DNA of 64,000 bases, taken from an uncultured Lactobacillus sp. (GTDB taxonomy: Bacteria; Bacillota; Bacilli; Lactobacillales; Lactobacillaceae). The stretch lies in the NCBI GenBank assembly GCA_937874185.1, contig CALNAK010000021.1:124001-188000 (forward strand), in the 5' to 3' direction. The notes under the pieces were generated by a model. The model was not told where the DNA came from. It saw only the letters and a program-made list of their open reading frames with translations, and made no database searches. A program made the position numbers and the translations under genes. Shown piece by piece: positions 58,246-64,000 of the stretch (the first letter of the stretch is position 1; every line of letters begins with the position of its first letter).

Positions 58246-60630
58246 TTCAAGAAACTTTTCTGGTGTAATCCCATCCATCCCAATCATAGGATTAATAGAT
58301 TGATTCATTATCATATCCATTGTTAAATGGTAATCTTTTGGTTCTTCATCAGTTACCTCAGGTTCAACTTCTTCAGAAGTTTCATCCTTTGGCTGTTTAA
58401 TTTTGAATGTAATAAAAATTCGTTCTTTTAATGTCGTTTGACGCTCATTCGATTGATCTCTAATTGATCGTTCAAATGCTGATCTGTCCCCAACCATAAT
58501 CAGGAGACGCTTAGCTCTTGTAACAGCGGTATATAGAAGATTACGGCGCAACATACGAGATTCCTCATTAACCAATGGAAGGATAACCATTTCGAACTCA
58601 GAACCTTGTGCTTTATGGATTGAAGTACAGTAAGCCAAAGTTATATTTAACCAATCTTTACGATCCAATGTTACCTCGTTACCGTCAAAATCAATAACAA
58701 GTTTATCAACATGATCAGTGTTTTCCTTGGCCAAAAGAATTCCAATTATTTTACCAATTTCACCATTAAAAACATTATCTTCTGGTGTATTGACAAGGTA
58801 AACCACTTTATCATTAATCCGATAATTAGTATTACCCATAGAAACTTCCTTACGTCTGGGAGCCATTGGATTCACTACATTTTGAATTACTAAATTCAAA
58901 TTATCAATTCCGGCCTGTCCGCGATACATTGGGGCCAATACTTGAACATCCGCAATATCAAAACCACGTTCACTAGATTTACTAACAATTTGTGACAAAA
59001 CCTCTGGCACATTGCGACTCGTACAGCTGATGAAACTTCGATCCGATTTATTCTGAAATACATCATCAACAATAATTCCCTCATTGATATCATGAGCCAA
59101 CTGAATAATTGTTGAATCCTCATCTTGACGATGAATCTCTTTCAAAATTGTTGTTGGGAAAACTTCACTATTAATTAAATCTGAGAAAACTTGTCCTGCT
59201 CCAACAGATGGTAATTGATCCTTATCACCTACTAGAACAACTTGTGTTCCCGGTTGCACTGCAGTAATCAATGTTCGAAATAGTTTTGTATCTACCATAG
59301 ACATCTCATCAATAATCAAAAGTTTACAGTCTAAAGTAGGTTCCGCAAATTCATCATCTTCTGTACCTGTCAATCCTAACAAACGATGAATCGTCATGGC
59401 TGGTAAACCAGTGGATTCGCCCATATGTTTAGCAGCACGACCAGTTGGTGCAGCCAAAGCAATCGCATAATCCTCTGAAGCTGGATCCAAAGTCATATCA
59501 TTTAACTTCGCATAGGCAGAAACAATCGCATTGATGATGGTTGTTTTACCAGTTCCAGGTCCACCGGTCAACAGGAATAATGAATGTGTTAATGATTGTT
59601 CAATTGCATTTTCCTGCGATTCATCATATTGAACTTTGAAGTTCTTTTCAACATGTTTTAGTTCTTTTTTGAATTCTTTCTTTGTCCATGAAACACCCTT
59701 AAATGTATCAGTAATCATTTTAAGTGATTGAGCAATTGACCATTCACTATCAGACAAACTCTTTTCATAAACATGACCATCTTCTACTAGTAAGACGCCA
59801 TCCTTTACCAAGTTCTTCAAACCTTCAAGTAATTTTTTGTCCAAATCAGGTGTGGAATTAGCATTCAGAACACCACTAACTCGCTTGATCAGTTCATCAC
59901 CGGGAACAAATGTATCCCCAGTATCATTGATCATTAAGCTTACCATCTGAATCAAGGCACCCTTAATTCTTCTGGGGTCATCACCTGTAATACCTAATCG
60001 TTTAGCCAATTCATCAGCACGCTTAAAACCAACACCTTTGACATCCAAAACAAGTTGATAAGGATCTTCAGTGATTTTATCCAGCGTCTGAGCACCATAT
60101 TTCTGATAAATACGAGCACTCAAAGTACTTCCGAAACCATAATTATTTAGTTGGTACAAAGCCTGTTCAGTCTGATGATTGCTTGAAATCTGTTCAACAA
60201 TCGCATTAGTTTTCTCTTCGCCTAACTTTAAAAAATCCAGCGCATGTGGATCTTGCAGAATTTTATCAATGGCCTCATTTCCAAGTTCATCGACAATCTT
60301 TTCAGCTTTTTTCTTACCAATACCTGGAAATTCATCGCTGGAAAAGAAATTGATCAATTCCTTTCGACCATTGGGGCGACTTCTCTTATATGAAGTTGCT
60401 TGGAATTGTTTACCATATTTTGGATGATCAATCATTTGACCCTCAAAACGGTATTCCTCTTCCTCCGATATCTCACCAAAACTACCTGTAACGACAATGT
60501 CCTTTGCATCCCAGTCAGTATTAGTTTTTTTGATTTTAATTGTAAATATTTTAAAAAGATTTTCGGAGTTCTCAAAAAAGATGGCTTTGACGGTTCCAAC
60601 AAAGTATTGTTTTTCACTACTTTCCGTCAT
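58231..60630 (-). CDS. recD2: SF1B DNA helicase RecD2
   Basis: RecD2 is a 5'-3' helicase that works without RecBC in replication-fork and mismatch-repair functions. The 799-residue protein has an N-terminal OB/HhH region (SDEFPGIGKKKAEKIVDELG and LVLDVKGVGFKRADELAKRL) and helicase motifs: I LTGGPGTGKTTIINA, II LLIIDEMSMVD, III VVLVGDKDQLPSVGAG, V near ITLAYCTSIHKAQGSEF and VI YTAVTRAKRLL. I prefer the ATG at 60630 (AAGGAG 6 nt upstream), which gives 14-bp overlap with the TPR gene. It is the end of a three-gene unit. Confidence 0.95.
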   Translation of the reverse strand: MTESSEKQYFVGTVKAIFFENSENLFKIFTIKIKKTNTDWDAKDIVVTGSFGEISEEEEYRFEGQMIDHPKYGKQFQATSYKRSRPNGRKELINFFSSDEFPGIGKKKAEKIVDELGNEAIDKILQDPHALDFLKLGEEKTNAIVEQISSNHQTEQALYQLNNYGFGSTLSARIYQKYGAQTLDKITEDPYQLVLDVKGVGFKRADELAKRLGITGDDPRRIKGALIQMVSLMINDTGDTFVPGDELIKRVSGVLNANSTPDLDKKLLEGLKNLVKDGVLLVEDGHVYEKSLSDSEWSIAQSLKMITDTFKGVSWTKKEFKKELKHVEKNFKVQYDESQENAIEQSLTHSLFLLTGGPGTGKTTIINAIVSAYAKLNDMTLDPASEDYAIALAAPTGRAAKHMGESTGLPAMTIHRLLGLTGTEDDEFAEPTLDCKLLIIDEMSMVDTKLFRTLITAVQPGTQVVLVGDKDQLPSVGAGQVFSDLINSEVFPTTILKEIHRQDEDSTIIQLAHDINEGIIVDDVFQNKSDRSFISCTSRNVPEVLSQIVSKSSERGFDIADVQVLAPMYRGQAGIDNLNLVIQNVVNPMAPRRKEVSMGNTNYRINDKVVYLVNTPEDNVFNGEIGKIIGILLAKENTDHVDKLVIDFDGNEVTLDRKDWLNITLAYCTSIHKAQGSEFEMVILPLVNEESRMLRRNLLYTAVTRAKRLLIMVGDRSAFERSIRDQSNERQTTLKERIFITFKIKQPKDETSEEVEPEVTDEEPKDYHLTMDMIMNQSINPMIGMDGITPEKFLEKNNA

Positions 60631-61282
60631 TGCTATCTCCTTGTTTGATAAATTCTTGTAAATCGGATAATTTCTTTTCATTCTTCATATAGAAGGATTT
60701 ATCTAATTCTTTTGATTTATTTAAGTATGTTTGGTAATCCTCATGCAAGTTCATCGCACACAATGCCATATTAAAGTAATACTTGGCCTGTGGCTTGATT
60801 TCTGATGCAATCTTGTAAAACCCTAGTGATTCATTGAAATTGCCGTTAGAGAGCAATAAATCAGCTAATAACTCATTAGCTTGTAAATCATTAGGAGATT
60901 TTTCTGCGGCTGTCAAAGCATACATGATTGCCAATTGACGTTTTCCTTGTTGATCAAGAGTTTTAGCCAACATAAAATAGGCTTCAAAGGCATAATCGTC
61001 ATTAACCAAATTTTGAAAGATGCTATTAGCTTTATCAAATTTATCAGCTAGGTAATAAACATTTCCCAAATTATAAAGTAAGTCCTGATTATCCTTGAAC
61101 ATCTCTAATGATCGAGCCAAAAGTTCCTCAGCTTGTTCCAAATCGCCAGCTTGAACTAAATAAGTCGACAATTGTAAAATCTCTTGCAACTGTTTTGGAT
61201 CTTTATTCAAATCAGCCACAATAAGCTTGATTGCTGCCTCCTTATCACCATCATTAAATAATTGTTCTGCTTTTTTATTCAT
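60617..61282 (-). CDS. Tetratricopeptide repeat protein (YrrB-like)
   Basis: This 221-residue cytoplasmic protein consists of about six TPR units (for example LVQAGDLEQAEELLARSLEM, LYNLGNVYYLADKFDKANSI, LLADLLLSNGNFNESLGFYK). No enzyme motif is seen. In Bacillus a TPR protein (yrrB) lies between mnmA and recD2, as here apart from one inserted gene, so the position is ancestral. Its role is probably protein interaction; partners unknown. Confidence 0.88.
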   Translation of the reverse strand: MNKKAEQLFNDGDKEAAIKLIVADLNKDPKQLQEILQLSTYLVQAGDLEQAEELLARSLEMFKDNQDLLYNLGNVYYLADKFDKANSIFQNLVNDDYAFEAYFMLAKTLDQQGKRQLAIMYALTAAEKSPNDLQANELLADLLLSNGNFNESLGFYKIASEIKPQAKYYFNMALCAMNLHEDYQTYLNKSKELDKSFYMKNEKKLSDLQEFIKQGDSNDGK

Positions 61283-61291
61283 CGTAATACC

Positions 61292-61942
61292 TCAAATTGT
61301 GTCTGAACTCTCAAGTTTCTTATGTAAGTAACCTGTTTCGTTCCACTTAATTAATTTAAATTCACCATTATTATATTGAAGATGAGTCAAACTTGTATTT
61401 GAGAGACCACCATTTTTTCTAATATCGTCGACCTTAGCACCCAAAAGTGATTGAATCATCGTTACCAAAGCAGCACCGTGACTAACAATTACGATACTAC
61501 CCTGCTCATGATTATCCGCAACGATTTTTTTAACCGCATTAGTTGTACGTTCTGCAACCTGTTCAAAAGATTCACCCTGAATCAAACTATAATCGTAATC
61601 TTTAGGTTGATGTCTGAATGCATAAATAACTTCTGGAATTTCATTCTCCAATTCAGAGAACTTGCGTCCTTCCATTATTCCCAAGTCAAATTCTCTTAAA
61701 TCATCAACGATTGATAAAGAGATTGCTCGATTCAAATCTTTAATCAAAGTTTCCGCCGTTGTTTTAGCACGAGGAAGTGGGCTAGCATACATATGATCAA
61801 TTTCTATGTCTTGCAGTCTTTTTGCCAGCAAATCAATATCGTGCAAGCTTTCTGGTAAAAGTGGTGAATCACCATGTCCACCTTGATATTTTCCTTCTAG
61901 GTTCCATTCGGTCTTTCCATGTCTGACAAAGTACAATTCCAT
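61292..61942 (-). CDS. Histidine phosphatase family protein
   Basis: This 216-residue protein has the phosphohistidine motif LYFVRHGKTEWNLEGKYQG (H9), SPLPRAKTTAETL, LREFDLGIMEGRKFSELE and the second catalytic histidine in IVIVSHGAALVTMIQSL. The ATG at 61942 has AAGGTGAG just upstream and is preferred over a GTG 9 bp earlier. It lies 9 bp before the TPR gene and so is the first gene of the phosphatase-TPR-recD2 unit. The substrate is unknown; it resembles broad-specificity phosphatases more than glycolytic mutases. Confidence 0.9.
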   Translation of the reverse strand: MELYFVRHGKTEWNLEGKYQGGHGDSPLLPESLHDIDLLAKRLQDIEIDHMYASPLPRAKTTAETLIKDLNRAISLSIVDDLREFDLGIMEGRKFSELENEIPEVIYAFRHQPKDYDYSLIQGESFEQVAERTTNAVKKIVADNHEQGSIVIVSHGAALVTMIQSLLGAKVDDIRKNGGLSNTSLTHLQYNNGEFKLIKWNETGYLHKKLESSDTI

Positions 61943-62039
61943 TTTTCTCACCTTACAAAGTTAGTTAAGTTTAATTATGGATTTTTTAAAGACATTTTTC
62001 AAGTTTGGTAGTAATTTTACAGAAAATAATCTCCCATAA

Positions 62040-62073
62040 CAAAAAGACTAACCCGGATGGATTAGCCTTTTTT
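62040..62073 (-). terminator. Intrinsic terminator downstream of mnmA
   Basis: Minus-strand AAAGGCTAATCC and GGGTTAGTCTTT pair over 12 bp with two G-U pairs around ATCC, then TTTG. It ends the mnmA transcript about 195 bp beyond its stop codon, after the long rod-shaped inverted repeat. Confidence 0.8.
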
Positions 62074-62148
62074 ACTGATTGTTGAATTCAGTTAAGTATT
62101 TTTTGTTATTTAATTAATTTACTCTTGCAGCTTTGGTTCTTTCTAAAC

Positions 62149-62260
62149 GAGCAAAGCAAGGGCAACCCATTCCGGTTAAGTCAACTATCTCTGCCGGCAC
62201 TTCGTTGCCGACTGAGATAGTAGTCTTAATCCTCGTGGGCTGACCACCCTTGCTAAGCTC
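62149..62260. other. 112-nt rod-shaped imperfect palindrome (structured RNA or palindromic repeat) 3' of mnmA
   Basis: This gene-free interval (61943-62266) contains a long foldable element. On the minus strand, GAGC-UU-AGCAAGGG pairs with CCCUUGCU-UU-GCUC; then CAGCCCA with UGGGUUG, UUAAG with CUUAA, ACUAUCUC with GAGAUAGU and GUCGGCA with UGCCGGC around the loop ACGAAG. The element is 53% G+C (59 of 112), above its AT-rich surroundings. An alternative hairpin (CTTTG with CAAAG) competes for the lower stem. It starts 6 nt after the mnmA stop codon and precedes a terminator. It could be a structured 3' UTR, a small RNA (6S-like genes occur near this neighbourhood in Bacillus) or a mobile palindromic repeat; I cannot decide. 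Confidence 0.55.
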
Positions 62261-62266
62261 TCTGTT

Positions 62267-63385
62267 TTAGATATATTGCAACTTCTTCTCTGCCATATAT
62301 GCAGCATCGATAGTAGCGCCACCTAGACACTCCTCACCATCATAGAAGACAACTTCTTGTCCGGGTGTGATGGCACGAACTGGGTTATCAAACTCAACGT
62401 TAACTTTACCGTCGCCTAATACATGAACAGTAACTCCAACATCTTGTTGACGATATCTAAACTTAGCTGTGGAATGGAATGTATCTCCATAGTCTAAGCC
62501 TGTGATAAATGATAGATCTGATGCATCAAGATGATCAGCATATAGTGCTGGATTATCATATCCTTGGTCGACATAAAGAATGTTCTTACTCATGTCCTTA
62601 CCAACTACGAACCAAGGCTCGTTTGACTTACCATCTCCACCGATACCAAGACCTGATCTTTGACCAATTGTGTAGTACATAAGACCATTATGTTGACCCT
62701 TAACAACACCATCTGGTGTCATCATTGTTCCTGCTTGTGCAGGTAGGAACTCAGTCAAGAACTTACGGAAATCTCTCTCTCCAATGAAACATACACCCAT
62801 TGAGTCCTTCTTCTTAGCAGTAGCTAAGCCAGCCTCTTCAGCAATACGACGAACCTCTGACTTTTGCATTCCACCGATTGGGAATAAAGCCTTTTGAAGT
62901 TGATCTTGTTGAACAGTACTCAAGAAGTAAGTTTGATCCTTGTTAGCATCGCCACCACGCAACAAGTGAACTACGCCATTATCATCACGGAATGATTGTG
63001 CATAGTGACCCATTGCAATATAGTCAGCATTTAATTTGTTAGCATAGTCCAAGAATGCCTTGAACTTAACCTCTTTGTTACACATAACATCAGGATTTGG
63101 AGTTCTACCCTTACGGTACTCATCCAAGAAATACTCGAATACACGATCCCAGTACTCCTTCTCAAAGTTAACAGAATAGTAAGGAATACCAATCTTGTTG
63201 GCAACCTTTGCTACATCCTCAAAATCCTCTGTAGCTGTACATACACCGGCATCATCAGAATCATCCCAATTCTTCATGAATACTCCGATAACCTCATAGC
63301 CTTGTTGTTTCAAAAGAAGTGCACTAACTGACGAGTCAACGCCACCACTCATACCTACTACAACACGCTTCTTCTTATTATCCAT
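62267..63385 (-). CDS. mnmA: tRNA-specific 2-thiouridylase
   Basis: MnmA puts sulfur on U34 of tRNA-Lys, -Glu and -Gln. The 372-residue protein has the PP-loop VVGMSGGVDSSVSALLLKQ at the N-terminus, the first catalytic cysteine in TPNPDVMCNKEVKF and the second in SMGVCFIGERDF. Sulfur is supplied by a cysteine desulfurase, whose gene lies just upstream on the same strand, with a DUF1831 gene between them. The three genes are close enough to be one operon. Confidence 0.97.
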   Translation of the reverse strand: MDNKKKRVVVGMSGGVDSSVSALLLKQQGYEVIGVFMKNWDDSDDAGVCTATEDFEDVAKVANKIGIPYYSVNFEKEYWDRVFEYFLDEYRKGRTPNPDVMCNKEVKFKAFLDYANKLNADYIAMGHYAQSFRDDNGVVHLLRGGDANKDQTYFLSTVQQDQLQKALFPIGGMQKSEVRRIAEEAGLATAKKKDSMGVCFIGERDFRKFLTEFLPAQAGTMMTPDGVVKGQHNGLMYYTIGQRSGLGIGGDGKSNEPWFVVGKDMSKNILYVDQGYDNPALYADHLDASDLSFITGLDYGDTFHSTAKFRYRQQDVGVTVHVLGDGKVNVEFDNPVRAITPGQEVVFYDGEECLGGATIDAAYMAEKKLQYI

Positions 63386-63399
63386 TTCAAAACCTCATT

Positions 63400-63732
63400 T
63401 TATTTCAATACGTTTTTTTCTTTTAAGAACTTCATTAAATATCTATAATCATCAATTTCTTGTTCAGCATCTTTAAGTTTAAAGACGTTGATATTGTGCA
63501 TCCCACTTTTGTCTGTTATTGACAATTTCAAACTATCCAAATCTTTATCAACAATAGCTTTCAAAAAGAATCGGGCTGCGTAAGGAGACGTTCCATTAAG
63601 AGGATGTTCCAAACGAAAACCACCCTTATTTGTTTGTTGGAAACCACTGTCCATAAGTGAATAACGTTTTACTTCGGGGCTTAATTCATATACTTCTTCA
63701 TCACCTAATACTTGTGCTTGTCGTTTATCCAT
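63400..63732 (-). CDS. DUF1831 domain-containing protein
   Basis: This 110-residue protein matches the small DUF1831 family, found almost only in lactobacilli and neighbours, typically between a cysteine desulfurase gene and mnmA. Recognisable parts are VYELSPEVKRYSLMDSGFQQ and DDYRYLMKFLKEKNVLK. I chose the ATG at 63732, 9 nt after AAGGG. The position suggests a role in sulfur relay or tRNA thiolation, which is inference only. Confidence 0.85.
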   Translation of the reverse strand: MDKRQAQVLGDEEVYELSPEVKRYSLMDSGFQQTNKGGFRLEHPLNGTSPYAARFFLKAIVDKDLDSLKLSITDKSGMHNINVFKLKDAEQEIDDYRYLMKFLKEKNVLK

Positions 63733-63787
63733 TTTAATCATCCCTTATAAATAATTATTTATTAGTTATAAGTTTGAATAAAATCTA

Positions 63788-64000
63788 CTAATTAGTCAAG
63801 TCACGAACGATCTCAATTATCTTATTTGTTAGCTTAATTACTTCTTCTTCAGTATTATCTTTTCCAAAACTGATTCTAACTGAATCTTCAATTCTAGGGC
63901 TATCTTCACCAAACATAGCAACTAGAACATGTGAAGGTTCCAAACTCCCGGCTGTACATGCTGAACCAGCAGAGATGGCAAAACCTTCTAAATCTAATCT
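63788..64000 (-). CDS. Cysteine desulfurase, NifS/IscS-like (partial, C-terminal 70 residues)
   Basis: The window edge cuts this gene; only its last 70 codons are present. They contain the active-site cysteine loop in ISAGSACTAGSLEPSHVL and RISFGKDNTEEEVIKL, both typical of class V aminotransferase-like cysteine desulfurases. The protein would take sulfur from cysteine as persulfide and pass it to MnmA. It ends with TAG and lies 55 bp upstream of the DUF1831 gene. Confidence 0.92.
   Translation of the reverse strand, partial: RLDLEGFAISAGSACTAGSLEPSHVLVAMFGEDSPRIEDSVRISFGKDNTEEEVIKLTNKIIEIVRDLTN

Noticed and set aside
61943..62266. tRNA, SRP RNA or T-box in the mnmA downstream region
   Set aside because: No T-arm or CCA-like end, no SRP GGNA-type loop context and no T-box consensus were found; only the rod-like palindrome is supported.
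1..64000. Insertion sequences, prophage genes, CRISPR arrays or tRNA clusters
   Set aside because: No transposase-like, integrase-like or phage structural ORF, no regularly spaced direct repeats and no cloverleaf-like sequence were recognised anywhere in the window.

Overview
This window is a stretch of the core chromosome of a low-G+C Gram-positive bacterium. AT-rich intergenic DNA, AGGAGG-type ribosome binding sites, U-tailed hairpin terminators, a T-box in front of tyrS, PyrR-type attenuators, RNase J1/J2, the RNA polymerase epsilon subunit and lactic-acid-bacterial genes (PepV, LctP-type lactate permease, D-lactate dehydrogenase, DUF1831) all fit Lactobacillaceae. A Companilactobacillus-like species is my best guess, but that genus call is inference. 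I see no insertion sequence, prophage, CRISPR array, rRNA or tRNA gene. Almost all genes are on the minus strand; the plus-strand exceptions are short.

Region by region: 1-6.0 kb is a beta-glucoside locus (PTS EIIB, EIIA, two tandem GH1 6-phospho-beta-glucosidases, an RpiR-type regulator and a truncated EIIC) with CcpA-like cre sites. 6.0-16.3 kb holds a Cof-type phosphatase, an isolated aroA, a YfcC-like transporter with dipeptidase PepV, a PadR/HAAS-DUF4097 pair, an acyl-CoA thioesterase and a lactate permease. 16.3-19.6 kb holds a large secreted surface protein, an ArsR-type regulator and a second Cof phosphatase. 19.7-24.7 kb is the pyrBCFED operon behind a leader with two tandem PyrR-type attenuators; tyrS with its T-box lies directly upstream and no terminator is visible between them. 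26-35 kb carries housekeeping genes: engB, clpX, tig, tuf, a TPR protein, rnjB (RNase J2), rpsO and rpsT.

35.5-45 kb contains the competence cluster comEA-comEC-holA, a cell-envelope/translation operon (ftsW, ylbG, rsmD, coaD, a SepM/YlbL-type protease) and typA. 45-52 kb has an inositol-phosphatase-family gene, UPF0223, the pyruvate dehydrogenase operon pdhABCD and a D-lactate dehydrogenase. On the plus strand, 52.4-56 kb holds def, rpoY, rnjA (RNase J1) and a diacylglycerol-kinase-family gene. 56-64 kb holds a second secreted surface protein (a paralogue of the one at 16-18 kb), recD2, a TPR protein, a histidine phosphatase, mnmA, a DUF1831 gene and the 3' end of a cysteine desulfurase gene.

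Functionally, the PTS/GH1 locus, lactate permease, D-LDH and PDH complex describe sugar uptake and pyruvate fate. CcpA-like sites sit at several of their promoters. RNase J1 and J2 are both present, and their promoters share a 13-bp block. The least explained parts are: the two paralogous secreted proteins ending in a degenerate WxL-like domain; a 112-nt GC-richer rod-shaped inverted repeat just after mnmA; a class-2-like PyrD with Cys instead of Ser at the catalytic-base position; the tandem pyr attenuators; and the palindrome-rich rpoY-rnjA leader.
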